Below, piece by piece: positions 35,695-48,231 of a stretch of 64,000 bases of DNA. This DNA comes from Sphagnum compactum (lineage: Eukaryota > Bryophyta > Sphagnopsida > Sphagnales), in NCBI GenBank assembly GCA_965153455.1, contig OZ234493.1, positions 15,366,213-15,430,212 on the forward strand. Reading direction: 5' to 3'. The position numbers and the translations under genes were made by a program. A model generated the notes under the pieces. It had not been told where the DNA came from, did not search any database, and was given only the letters and a program-made list of their open reading frames with translations. The stretch's first letter is position 1. Each line of letters opens with the position of its first letter.

Positions 35695-36146
35695 TTTATT
35701 CTAGATGTTGATTGGTCCACTAAAGGAGTTGGTGTTATTATGTCACAATGAAAAAGGTGTAATGAAAAAGTGGTGGCATATGCAAGTTATAAAAATTTGT
35801 CACCAATACAAAAGTGCTTTCACCTAATGGAGGGTGAATGTCATGTTTTGATATGGGGCACTATGCATTTTAAACAATATTTACACCACAACCACTTCAC
35901 ACTGAGAACAAATCACAAACCATTGGAGTGGTTTGCCACTATGTCTGATGTGTATGGAAGGTGAAGGAGATGGATCAACATGTTGCAAGATTTTTGTTTC
36001 AAGATTATGCATCATCTAGGTCCAAACATTCAAATGCAGATCCCCTTAACAAAAATCCAATAGGACATGCAAATGAAAATGACGATTTTAGAGGGAGATT
36101 CGAGATTATGACTGGTTACAAAAAGCTCAAAAGGGTGAAAGCATGA
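35695..36146 (+). pseudogene. RNase H relic
   Basis: KAFILDVDWSTKGVGVIMS begins directly at the right edge of the inserted MITE, followed by VAYASYKNLSPIQKCFHLMEGECH and LRTNHKPLEWFATMSDVYGR, the gypsy RNase H core with the TNHKPLEW block (family form TDHKPLEW, so the conserved Asp is Asn here). A frameshift near 35960 leads to a tail with NADPLNKNPIGHA, the usual link to integrase. Confidence 0.82.
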
Positions 36147-36169
36147 TCAATAGGGAACAATTTGGACTA

Positions 36170-36790
36170 TCACGCTTGTGATTTTTCTAGATTGCATACA
36201 ACGTAGAATTTAAAGCCATATTCAAAAGTAACATTGTCAATTTTTTAATTATTCATGTTGTTGTAGACTTTAATGGGAATCATCATAAAAATTTTGGACG
36301 AATTCTAAAAAGATTATGGACTCATAATGGACTTTTGAAATGACAACACTACATCTATCACACAGAAAAATAAAAAACATGTCAAAGTAGTATCAAAATA
36401 ATATTTAAATAATAATGCATCATTAAATGAAGAATTTATTAGTGAAGTGCATTGAAAATTTCCTAAGATATATGTTTTTAATTTTTAAATGACATGATTG
36501 TTATAAATTTTCATCCTTAAGAATCCATTTCACATCAAAAAATTTAATATTTACAATTGAATTTTTTGATCAATCACATGTTTAAGGATATTCATAGGTT
36601 GGCTTATTAATATTTATGATTAAAAGCATAAGGGATAATTATATGATTTATGGTTTGATAATCGTTAAAACTATAAAAAAACAAAGCTAGTGTTAAATTA
36701 TGGACTATCAAACACCACTTTTGAGCCACCTAACCATGTTTTCAGCCAAAAAATATAAGACATACGCTTGCTAAAGTAAACAAATGTTAG
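36170..36790. repeat. AT-rich dispersed repeat inserted between RNase H and integrase
   Basis: The stretch has no pol similarity and is homologous, in inverted orientation, to about 56100-56740. Shared blocks include TTATTCATGTTG, TGGACTTTTGAAATGA, AAAAGCATAAGGGATAATTA and CTAACCATGTTTT. Divergence is substantial. Termini and target duplication were not found, so its class is unknown. Confidence 0.75.
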
Positions 36791-36819
36791 TTCTAACATA
36801 ACCAAGTTGATGATGTAAA

Positions 36820-37320
36820 AGAAATGGTATGTTCATGCAAATAGTGTCAATTGGTGAAAAGAATTGGAAGTATCAAATCTGACACATAAAAGTTCAAAAT
36901 CATACCTTTCTTGGACCAATTGTACCCAATGGCTCTAGATACAGCTAGACCTTTACCAAAGACTAACAATGGCAACAAATACATACTTGTGGCCATCAAT
37001 CACTATTCAAAATGGGTTGAAGCAAAAGTTAAAGCTAATCATGGAGCTAAGACCATTAGAAAAGAATTTATGCTTCAAGGAAAGGAAAACAAATGTTTGT
37101 GGGGTTTATTGAAGGTGAAAGCTATGTCAAGATGAAGAAACCTAGAAAGAAGAAATCATTAGTTTCTAGTCGGGAAGGGCCCTTCTTTTTATGAAATATC
37201 TGGATGGGAGGGGTTTTTTTGAACAAGATGGAGGATAGATTTATGTCATCAAAGGAAAGGATGATAGATTTTGGGATAGACCTAGAAGAAATCTCCAGGT
37301 TTATCATGTTACACCATGAT
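36820..37320 (+). pseudogene. Integrase relic
   Basis: ALDTARPLPKTNNGNKYILV and AINHYSKWVEAK match the start of the gypsy integrase core; the first catalytic Asp is in the LDT motif. Just upstream, across stops, is a Cys-pair region (CSCK) from the zinc-binding HHCC domain. The rest of the core, including the second Asp and the Glu, is not recognisable, so the domain is truncated or decayed beyond 37110. A tail near 37250-37310 is rich in Arg/Asp and could be the end of pol. Confidence 0.75.
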
Positions 37321-37368
37321 AATGGTGACTGAGGGATTCATTCAAAAATGTTTGGGAGTGGTTACATA

Positions 37369-37983
37369 TGTGGCTTGGAATTATGGATTAGGGTTTCCCG
37401 AGTAAAAATGGTCTTAGTTGTCTACATCTGTGCGTTAGAAACAAACCCTTATTTTATCGTATGCTCACCACTAGAACTTGAACTTATCTATGTAAGGGAT
37501 GTTAACAATGGCATTAATTAAGTTAAAACAAAAAATTTGGGATGTGTTTGGTTGTACTTTGTTGTTTCCTATGTATGGATGCAAATGTTTTTGGTGATGG
37601 GGCATTATCTATTGTGGAAGGGATAAGTAACCAAGGTTCACTGATGCTAAGCACCAAATTTTTACATTAGCTTTTCGTGATTCTACTTGGAAAATTGTTG
37701 TGTGTAATAATTAGAGACATTGTGTTGAAGGGAGGAATGCCAATTGTGTTTGAAATTTGTAGCTTCATGAACCTCCTCAATTATGATTCTGTTGCACAAT
37801 GAAGGAAGGGTACAGAGTGTTTTTTAGGATAGAGATATAATGGCATTTAATCAGAAGGGATAATAGGCTTTAGGGGATCTAAAGGTTGACTTGGGCATGT
37901 TTCAATTTGTCCATGTTCAATATATGTGGACAACTGGAATGTGGTCGAATATTTAAATTATGGGAGTTCCAAACAAATATTTG
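37369..37983 (+). repeat. 3' LTR, truncated
   Basis: Diverged direct repeat of 30357-30966. After AAACAAATATTTG the two sequences part completely, so about 360 bp of the right end of this LTR have been lost or replaced. 37984-38073 carries nothing recognised. Confidence 0.75.
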
Positions 37984-38065
37984 GGGAAAAAGACATATAG
38001 TCCTTTTCTAAAGTAATCATGTTGGTACATTGTATCTCATTTGCACCCTTACTATTTACTTACCT

Positions 38066-38266
38066 ACCCAATTCCTAGTGATGACATTCTTCATTTTGCA
38101 CATTAAAATTCTTTAAAATTCTTCATTTAGCACCTTGTCATAACATTCTTTACCCGCGAATGTTTACCAAATTACACTGGTTGACCTATAAAATTCTTTA
38201 AAATTCTTGCTTCTTTGGGCTTCCATAACATTCTCGCACCAAGAATGTCATAACTATGACCTAATT
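38066..38266. mobile_element. hAT-type MITE copy 2 (185 bp), inverted
   Basis: Element 38074-38258, in reverse orientation to copy 1. Compared base by base by eye with the complement of 35502-35686 it shows no difference over 185 bp. Flanks are ACCCAATT (38066-38073) and ACCTAATT (38259-38266), an 8-bp target duplication with one mismatch. It has the same termini and internal repeats. It lies about 90 bp beyond the truncated 3' LTR, just before a CTAC-rich tract. Confidence 0.92.
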
Positions 38267-38271
38267 CCTAG

Positions 38272-38400
38272 GTACCTACCTACCTACCTACCTAGAAGAC
38301 ACTTACTTTTTACTAACTACATACCTATGTAATAAATACCTACCTCCCACATAACTACCTACTTACTATGTGCCTCCTACCTACTTATTAAGTACCCACA
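38272..38400. repeat. CTAC/CCTA-rich simple repeat tract
   Basis: A run of CTAC units at 38272-38294 is followed by degenerate CCTAC words to about 38400, directly after MITE copy 2. Confidence 0.8.
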
Positions 38401-38818
38401 TACATACTAGCCACCTAATATTTTATTTATAGGTTATCTAAATAGGTATTTAAAATAAAAAATTATCTAAAGGTTATCTAAATATGTACTTAAATTAAAT
38501 ATTATCTAAATAAGTACCTTGTAAGAACCTATGTTACATAGTAGGTAGGTTATATAATAGATGTACTAGGGAATAGTTGCAACTAAGCTATAATTATGCA
38601 ATTAGGCTATAACTAAAATTGTATCCCATATTGTTTGTCTTCCCTTTCAAGTTTACAAACTATATAAGTAGGTTGGTTTGTTATAATAAACACATTCAAT
38701 TTTTTCAATTGCCAAAGGGAGGAGTTAATCACATAGGCTCCATCCAAAAGGCTAAACTTAAAATAAAATAGGATTTTGTTATAAAAGTTTAAAACCTAGA
38801 CCTAAATACTTACATACC

Positions 38819-38996
38819 TAGGCTAGACCTATGGCTAGGTGGCTTAGGTTTAGCCTAGGTGCCACATGGCCTATAGTAAGTGGCCAAACCCTAAACCAGG
38901 CTAAATACCTTAAGCACCTGGCTAGGCTAGGCCTATGGTTAAGTGGCCTAACCTAGGTGCCATGTGGCCCATTGTAAGTGGTCCAACCCTAAATTA
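38819..38996. repeat. Imperfect tandem duplication, 104-bp period
   Basis: TAGGCTAGACCTATGGCTA at 38819 and TAGGCTAGGCCTATGGTTA at 38923 begin two similar blocks, each continuing with AAGTGG/AGGTGG, CCTAGGTGCCA..TGGCC and AGTGG(C/T)CCAA(A)CCCTAAA. Just after them (39028-39060) GCCATGTGG and CCACATGGC form a short inverted repeat. Confidence 0.75.
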
Positions 38997-39390
38997 ACCT
39001 TAGATGATTATAAAGGAATATTAAGTTGCCATGTGGCGTAATTTTAGGCCACCACATGGCATGATATAATTGCTTTAATTGGATGGTTGAAGAAAAAAGA
39101 AAAGATTTTCTTAGCAAAATATTTCAACAAATCCAAATGATGCCACATGTCGCATTATTAGGCTACCACTTGTGAATAAACAATTGGTGTGCATTGTAAT
39201 TGCACGAACTCATTCCTAGATACATATATAAAATCACCATACTCATATTTCTAATTTGTCGTTTACAACTAATGTTGTTGGTGGCTCGTCGTTTGTTGTT
39301 AAGTTGATTTTTAATCACAAGTGTCGCTTACGACTAAAACCTGGTTGCAAGTGATAGTCGCAAACAATCCTTTTTCTACTAATGCAAGTG

Positions 39391-39745
39391 GATAAACATC
39401 AAGAATACAACACTTGTAGATGAGCACCAAAGACATGATGAGTAGATGAACACCAATAACATGACGAATAGATGAGCAATAGGAACATAACAAGTAATCA
39501 ACAATTAGGAACATGACAAACAAATGAACATTAAAAGCACAATGAACACCAAAAACATGACAAGTAGATGACATTAGGAATGTGATGAATACTAAGAACA
39601 CGACAAATAAACAAACACCAAGAATGTGACCAAAACACTAAGAACACAACGAGCACATGTAGCAACATGATGAGCACCTTGGAGCAACACAATGAGCACC
39701 TATAGCAACATGATGTGCATTGGGAACACAATGAACATTAGCAAC
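39391..39745. repeat. Degenerate minisatellite, about 28-34 bp unit
   Basis: Loosely repeated words of the type GAACACCAAgAACATGAcgAgTAGAT recur about a dozen times with indels. Minus-strand frames over it encode repetitive, Cys/Val/His-rich sequence only because of the repeat, and are not taken as genes. Confidence 0.7.
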
Positions 39746-39779
39746 AAATAGAACATCAACAAAAAAAATTAGAATGAAA

Positions 39780-42470
39780 AGGTGCACATTTGATAAAGAA
39801 AAAGGGTTTACATGACCCGAAAACATGTTCATAACAATGTTCTAGTTATTTCAAACATGCAAAATGACTATTGAAACTTCATCAACTTGCATCAAAATTT
39901 GAGAGTTGAAACTTTACAACTAATTAAGCTTATTTCAAAAAACAAATTGGCAATACAAACTATTGTTCTCACTTTGTGATTTTTCAAATATACATTTTGG
40001 TACCATTTTTAAAAGGTCCACACACGCCATGACTTTATTTCTTGTGATTACACTTTATTGGAATATGTGAAACAAATTGAAATGAATTTAAAGAGTATAA
40101 AATAATTCAAAAACACTTTTAAACAATGTAACTATTTTTTTCATTATTGAATATTTTTTCAATGACTTGAAACGCTTTGAAATAACAAAATCATGAAAAA
40201 ATATTTATTACACATTTACATGATAATATTTTTAAAAAATTGACATGGAAGATTTTTTTTTGTGGGGAAAATCATGGATTTCCAATCCAAGTTTGTCATG
40301 TCATCCCCATTAGCTAACTAACTATTTTAAGTATTCATTAAAATATGAAGATGTCATTCCTTTCAAATTATGATTATGTTTAATTAATTTTTACACTTTT
40401 GGTGTTTTCATAATTTAATGTTTTGAATTTTTGTTCATTTTTTCACTATTTTATAAGTCACACAATAAGAAGTGAAAATTAAGATGTGATTTAACCAATT
40501 TTATGTGGATATTAAAAAATTCCTAATTATTGGAAGGCTTTCTATTAGATTGTCACAACCAAAGTTTGGGCAAGTCAAGGAAAATAGGTCAAGGCACCCT
40601 TTGATTCAATCACTGGCACATGAATGGGTGAAAGTGGAAAGGAAATGTCGAGGATCACATCTCACATAGTTTGTCAACATCATCACCATCATTATTATTA
40701 GTATCATCATTAACATCAACACGGATGAAGTTCATCCATCGCCATTTCATCCAAAATGTAATTATGAAGGTGTTCAATGAAGTTCCTTGAGATATTTTGA
40801 TATGGAAAGCTTCTTTAATCTAAATCCCTAAACATGTATAAATACATGCAATTCCCTTCATTATCTCATGTATGTTCAAAACCAATCTAAAATATGATTT
40901 TGCACCATAGCCCTATTATTTTCTTTTCATATTCATGTTTTCATATTTTACCATAAAAAAAATTATGTTTGAACCTATCTTCCACACTTCATCTTTTTGT
41001 ATTAATTTTGTGTTTATAAGTTTAAATTAAAAAATTAAACTTGCAATTATCATAATTTGTTTTGGTTTTTATGTTCTTTGGAAATTATTTTGTCTTGGTA
41101 ATTTTCATGACCATGACAAGAAGAAGCCCCATCAATCCCAAATAATTTCCACATTGGGAGTTGGAAATCCCAATGTGTTTTTTAAATCTTTGGATCAAGG
41201 TGGGGGATCAACATTGTCCAAATCCAACCCTCTCTAAATCATTGTAAAGGTCTTGAAGAGTATTACAACAAAAAGAAAATTCATTCCCAAAAAATAAAAT
41301 TGTAGCATTAATTATGGTTTGAAACATGGTAATAGGAACCAACAACAACTTCATGAACTATTGTGACTAGTATTGACAAGATGATACAACATGGGATTGG
41401 TCAAAAAGCCATGAAATAGTGTTGAATAATCGTGTTTAAACAATGTTTTTACATTGTTCCACTATGTTGAAATTAAAAACATTAGTGACAAATCTTTAAA
41501 TGTACTCAAAGGTATTTTATATTAATTAAATTATCTTCAAACTTATCATAATGCTAAATTGATATATTGAAAAGAACATTATACAAATATATACATTTTC
41601 AATATTAACTTAGTTTATGAAACTTGTAAACATATTTTAAAAATGAATGGTTACACCCAAGTTGGCTCCTATTTGTATGTTTGCCCAAGGTTAGGAATTA
41701 AATACATAAGCCATGGTTAGGAATTAAATTTTCAAAGTGATTTTTTCACCACTCAAATAAAAATAGAAAACCTAATCACCTTTTATTGAAGAGCTTGACA
41801 CATTGTTGGAAAATTATATTCAAGGGCTACAAGTTTTTTCTTAAGACCTTTTGATTGAAAAACAAAATGAAAAAATTATGAACCCCCAAAGTTTGAGACT
41901 CATAACTTGGTAACTTCAAACCTTCCACAAATGGTGGTATTGAAAAAAATGACCATTGGGATGTAACCATAATGGGAAGTTGCAAAACATTCTATAAGGA
42001 AGAAGGTGGTGTCTCCTCCCAAGTACAAGTCATGATGAATCTTATGAGTCCCAATTAGCTTTAGGCTTGTTCATGCACCATTTTGGCTCCAAAATGATAA
42101 ATTGGCCTACAATTTGACATATCTACGAGTTTAACTTGAAGAGTTCATCTTAATCGCATCTTGGAGCTCTCACACCTTTTATCTTATTGGGAGTTACAAA
42201 TTAAACATTAGTCACAAGTGAAAGCACAATCAATTACACCACACAAATAGTCTTAAATAATTTGGGAATAGTTAATTCACATGGAAGCATGAAAGTAGTG
42301 TTAAAAACTCCTCCTATATATTATAATGCAAATGCATGCACCATCAATTGACCTCATAAGAATGAAAAACATTGCATCGTAAAACTGTGTAAAAAATATC
42401 TTTGAAAACATTAGGTATAAATGTGTTAAAATATACTTCAAATCCAGAAATAAAATAGAACATTTGTAAA
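39780..42470. other. Very AT-rich DNA, nothing recognised
   Basis: No frame above chance length and no domain on either strand. A short (CATCATTA)-type patch lies at 40676-40712. Confidence 0.6.
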
Positions 42471-42477
42471 TTACAAC

Positions 42478-42638
42478 ATTACTACAAAATGTGAGTGCAG
42501 TTCACTAGTCCCCGTTCACTAGAGCATTGAATTCACTGCTTCTTGAACTGGTCCTCGTTCACTATAACCAATGAATTCATTCATCACTCAAAATCCAGTG
42601 AAATCATTTGGTGTATAGGGACACCTTTTGTTGTAGTG
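42478..42638. mobile_element. Possible CACTA-like MITE relic
   Basis: ACTACAAAATGTG at the left (42481) and the complement of the right end, CACTACAACAAAAGGTG (42638 downward), resemble the CACTACAA termini of CACTA elements. Length is about 160 bp. The left terminal C is lost and no clean 3-bp duplication is visible. Inside, CTAGTCCCCGTTCACTA and CTGGTCCTCGTTCACTA are a short direct repeat. No coding capacity. Confidence 0.35.
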
Positions 42639-45600
42639 CAAGTTTTCACAAAGTTTATGGCATACTTCAAAACTCCATTTAAAAAAATAAAATTGAAGCA
42701 TTTTTTTAATCTATTTGCACCTACTTTCATTCATAATAACCTCTTTAATTACCAATTAAATATGTTTTATTGAATTTTTTACATATAATCAAGAACCATA
42801 ATAACTCCAATCAACCCAATTGAATTACATGTTTATGATACATTTTGTGATACTTGTACTCCAACCTAAAAAATTACATTGATTAGTATAATTGACTATG
42901 CTTTCACCCCCATTAAATTTGCATTTTATTATGAAACCAAGAATAAAAAAGGTTTTTTGCCATTGATACCATTTGACAAACCTAAAGGTGTGTAATGAAT
43001 AAAAATACATGTAATTGGGTGATCCCAAAATGTAATATAAATTAAAACATTCAAACAATTTTGGTTATGAATTATTGTTTTTTTTTCAATGTCTTGATGG
43101 AGTTAGGGTGGAGAACATCCCTAAGCAAATTTTGACTTAACTAACAACATTATTTTGTGGAATTCTTAAAACTATAGCATGTAGGCATGAATGTGGCAAC
43201 ACCCTACCCTAAAAAATATTTTAAACAATTTTAAATGACTAACCCCCTCTTTTTCCTTTGTAATGGTAGGTTCCTTTTTAGAAAAGTAGAAACCTGACAA
43301 TAACGTGTTAGAAAAAAAACATTGTAATGAACACACCAAGTATGCAAAATCTTGATCACAAGGAAAATGTCATTATATTACTCCAAAATATTTAAACACA
43401 AGGGAACCAATTCAAATTAAGAAGGTGTACAACAAAACAACTTCAAATTTTGAATCAACAACAATGAGCATTGATGCAAGTAGAAGTGGCAACAAAACTC
43501 TATGGTATGATTGATTATTGCCCTCAACCCTTTTTAAATTTAAGAATTAAAATTTATAGCAGATAAAAAGTGCATTTAAATGTGTTCATTTGTGCATATG
43601 TTTGAACAATGTGATTTGGGTTTATGTGGCATTTTAGTTTCAATTGCACATCATTGTCATGGCATAGTAGTTGATTTCATCCATCACTGTTGTGTCTTCA
43701 CCAAAGCGATGGTCTACCAAGTTCAATGTTTCTAATCTATCTCCTCCAAATCATGAGATTGAACAAGATTTATAAGTAATAATGAGCACATGGTATCCAA
43801 AATTGAAGAGCAAAAATATTTCAATGAATTATTTAAGAGTCATGATATTGGCTTCAAGAAATGTTACAAGTTTAACAACAAATGTTTTGTATACAATCTC
43901 ATTTTTGAAGAGTTTAGTCACACATTGCACCATGTTAGTTTTTTTCTAATTTTAATGATGGTGATAAAAAAGACAATTTAACATTGATTGTCCTCAAACC
44001 ATGAGATCTATCATTTGTCATAACACGTCAAAAAACAACAATAAACATTAACTATGAATACTCAATCTACTTGAAACTTTTGATTTCATACAACAAGGCC
44101 AACCATATATGGGTAAAAGCACTCTAGGGGGGTGGACCAAAAAGGACACATGCGGAATAATACATTTTTGCAATGTATTTTGACTATGACCAAAATGTGA
44201 CACCATCTTATAATCATTTTATTCTAAAAGTAATTACATGGGCACTTCTTAAACATCCTAAAATTTAAGGTTTGTGAGAAAAAATATATAAATTCCACAA
44301 AAATCATGTCCAAAAAGATTTCATAAAACTATTCATAAAATTCTTCCATAAAGTCCTTATACTTCCATGTCATCTTGAAAATAGTTTGCCCTTTTACATG
44401 ATTTTATGAACACTCTAGTTTGCAACTACCCATATGGCCCTTGAAGAAACATGTAGAAAGTGAAAACTCATGATTAAATCAAAGATGCAAAATAGATGTG
44501 AACATTATGCTAAAATATCCTTTAGATTGACCGCTTGCAAAGAAGTAATTCAATTTAACATTAGGTGCAAATGTTTTTGAAGTATTTTTTGTTGTGCCTA
44601 ACCCTTTCAAGAAATATTCACCTAAAAATATGAAACAACAATTTTAGATATTATACAACCATGGAAAAACCATTGGAACTATTATCTCGAATGCAATTGT
44701 CTTGAACCTTCTTTATGGAACCTAGTTCTTATTTTTCAAGTTGAACGCAATGGATTTGTTCAAGAATAGTTGGTTTGTCACAACTAATTTTCATAATGTT
44801 TTATGTCAATAAGGGTATCACATTCAATTGTTCATATGTTTTCATCTTGCATGTGAGTACATTTACAATCAAAGCATGACAACATGAACCAAAAACAAGA
44901 TAGGAATAGTAAATCCTATCCTTTTTCATTACCCCATGGTAGCCCATGTAAACACAACTTTTTAGTGAACAATGAAGATGTGTAGTTAATCCTTTGGCCA
45001 ATATGTGCTACAATGGGTGGTTCAAAAATATTTGAAGAGTTTTGACAAGCATAAACCCTTATTATGAAAAAATTTAGGCTCAAAGACTCCATGACATTTC
45101 CAATAAGTACTATTACCTTCTAGGTGCCAAAAGACTATCCAAAACATAGGTAATGATTAATGTTTTGCATGCACATGTGCTTGATTTCCTATCAAAACTT
45201 TGGAACCTAATTTTTTTAATAAAAAATTTATTATAATTTAAACTTTTCAACGTACTAGCATCACTTTTGTGAAAATTAATGTTTTATATTATTTAAATTT
45301 TATGTCATCACATAGAAGGGTGTAAACATAATATTAAGGAGCCATTTTGGACTAAAGAGTAAATCTTTAATGGATCAAATACTTAATCCTTAATGAATAA
45401 ATAAAATTAGCATAATATTTTATAAAATATGTTTAAATTCATGATTTCCAAATCAACTTTAATTTTTTTAAAAATCTTATTACTTAAAAATAGGTTGCAT
45501 TACACATCATGTACATATATACATTAAAACATTCCCACAAAATTATAATTTAAAAGCCCTTTAAACAGTGGAAAACACTAGTTACATTATTTCAATAATG

Positions 45601-47918
45601 CATTTAGGTACTCCATATTTATTAAATTCATTTCAATTATTTCCAAATGGTTTTATAGTACATCAACAATATTGTTGGACAAGTTATCCAAAAATTTCAA
45701 CATCAACTTAAAAAATCATTTAGAGCGATGAAAAATAAATAATGATTACATCAATGTACCAAGGTGGCTCCTTTCCCCTATTTGGACCCATAACATGTAT
45801 GTTTTTATATTTGTGATTAAAATATGAAAAGATTTCAAGAAATATTGTTATTCAAATCAATTTTTTACACCAATCCACATTTGACTAATGTTTTCATAAT
45901 TCACATGTTGGGTATTTTGGTATGTTTCATGAAAGTCAAGTAGTGCAAATATATGTTTGATTGCATTGTGCCTTTGTGCAATAATTTGATTACATTTTGT
46001 TTTGTTCCAATATGTTTTAATTGTGTCTTAGTGCAATATGTTTTTGTGTAGGTATTTTACATTAATACATGTATTGGTGATGGCGTTGTGGTTGTTTTGC
46101 AATTCCTAACATTGTTGCAAGCTTCATCAGCAACCTATTTCAAGCAAATTCCACCCCCTAACACCTTACACACTCTTTTGTTTTTCATTTTTCATTATGA
46201 TTTTGCATAACAATATACATTTATTATTTTGAAAACCACAATGATAGTGGGAAGTGTAATATTCCATTCTGTTATAAACGTTAACTCTTTGTGAGAGAAT
46301 GAATGCAATTGTGTTACAAAGTGCAAAGTGTGCAAATGTGTGTATATATTGCAACTGTGCAAATATGTAAATGTGTGAATATATTTGTAAAATACATTTA
46401 CACTTACTCAATTGATATATATCTTAAACCATATATACATATATACTAGATGTTCACACATTACGGAAGGGCAAGTGCAAAGGGGGTTCTGTTGAGGGCA
46501 TTGGTAACAAAAGCAATAGGCCTAAGTCCTAATCCAACAAGAAATATAACCCCAATGTGACTTGCATTTCCTCAACATGAAAAATTGGCAAATGTTTAAT
46601 CTGCCATGATGGAGGCACCTTACAGGTAAGTAAAGTGTTTCAAAGGGTAGTAATAAAATTATGGTTTGGTATATAAAGTAAGTCCACCACACCCAACATT
46701 GAATGTCAATTGTTTTCTAGCCCCACTCAAATTAAACATGCAAAATTGGACCATAGAAGGTGAGAGATTATTTAAATGCCACCACATGGGCCAATCATTA
46801 TGGCCAACCAATCAAAAGTTGGTAGGCGCAAATTCTATCCAAATTGTTTTCTGCCTACTAACAAAACAATATAATCATACTCTAAGAAAATATTTTAAAA
46901 GTTCACAATTTATGGTTTTATTCATTCTAATTTCTTTGTAAACTATTTTCGCACAATTATTTCATTGCAGTTACTGTTCATTTTTTCCAAAACAATTATT
47001 ATCATCAATAATAAAAATCTATGGTTAGGTCTCACAATTTAGTTAGAAAAGCACAACAACTCATAGTATTCTTATTGTTTTCTCATCAACATCTTATTGC
47101 TTTCTTTACTCATAATAGAATATATCAAACTTCTATAGTATGACATGTAGAAATTCAAAATGGAAAACATGAAAATCTATGGTTTGAAACCCCAAAAAAT
47201 TTGTAAACTACTCACTATCTCTATTTTAATCTCTAGCAACTATCTCAATTTCTATGTGTGTAAAAAAAAATCTCCTTCAAAATTCATCAACTTCTAGAAT
47301 TACTTCCTAGGTTTTTTCTTTCAAAATAATTTGAATCTTCAATTAATGAAATGTTTTCATCCTACCAACTCATTAGCCATCTGCATTTCGCCTTAATCAA
47401 TTTCTACCCTTCTCCTAATTCTATTCTACCTTGTTTAGTCATTGCCATGCACTAGGTAACAGAGGTATTAATCAATTGTATATGGCCTTGTGAGCATCAA
47501 TGTATGCTTTGTAGAAATACAAGTCAAAACCCATTTTTTCATTTCATTTGAAGGCTATAACTTCATCCAAGGTACATTGTACGTGCCATTTTAGTGGTGC
47601 TAGTAGACTTGTTCTAAGGACATCTTTCGTTTAGGCTGTTGGTACGTATCACAACAATTTTCCATTATGTTTTTCCAACTCATCGTGCTCCCAATCAAAT
47701 CATCTGGTACCTCTACGGGTCAAATACGTGAGTCAAGCCATTGACCAAATACAAGAGCTATGAGTCAAACTACGATTCATCGTAAAGTGACGTCTGGTTT
47801 TTCTTTATGAAAACTTCTGTTCCCAGAGTTCCTAACATGATGAACTACATATTTTCCATGCACTTGCACTCTTCAATGGAAAGTGATTGTCCCTACAACA
47901 AGAGACAAAGCTTTGTGT

Positions 47919-47940
47919 GGGGGAGGGGGAGGGGGGGTGG
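47919..47940 (+). other. G-quadruplex motif
   Basis: Runs of five, five and seven G separated by single A residues, then TGG. At least four G-triplets with one-base loops are available on the plus strand, a strong quadruplex-forming pattern. No gene is adjacent. Confidence 0.75.
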
Positions 47941-48200
47941 CTTTCCAATAGGCTGTTGGGTTCACAACACATTAGGCACTATTAAATTTGGCCACTTCAG
48001 AGTGCCAATTAATAGGGCCCGTAGGTCATTGTTTTGATTGGCCGACTATAATGAACGGCCCAGGTGGTGACATCTAAATAGCCTCTCACTTTATGCTCAA
48101 AGTATTACTAATTGAAAAAGAAAAATCAAGTCAGGCTTTTATGTATGTACGTACTATAGGAATCACACCTTTCTTATAAGAGGTGAGAATAGAAAGCCAA

Positions 48201-48231
48201 GGAAAGAGAGAGAGAGAGAGAAAGAGAGAGA
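48201..48231. repeat. (GA)n microsatellite
   Basis: About 14 GA units with two AA interruptions. Confidence 0.9.

Larger units (their letters stand above)
31331..37368 (+). mobile_element. Degenerate Ty3/gypsy retrotransposon, internal region
   Basis: Domains occur in the order gag, CCHC knuckles, protease, reverse transcriptase, RNase H, integrase on the plus strand, the Ty3/gypsy order. Every domain is broken by stops or frameshifts, so the element is dead. The region from 31344 to about 32280 ahead of gag contains an 80-codon frame (31968-32207) that I could not assign. Two later insertions interrupt pol: a 185-bp MITE at 35502-35686 and an AT-rich repeat at about 36170-36790. The order of events is therefore retrotransposon first, then the AT-rich repeat and the MITE. 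Confidence 0.9.

Noticed and set aside
39391-39745. CRISPR-like spaced repeat
   Set aside because: Repeats are inexact, spacing varies, and the context is a plant nuclear genome; it is a minisatellite.
39311-39832. Overlapping Cys/Val-rich minus-strand ORFs of 64-96 codons
   Set aside because: They are produced by translation of the degenerate minisatellite.
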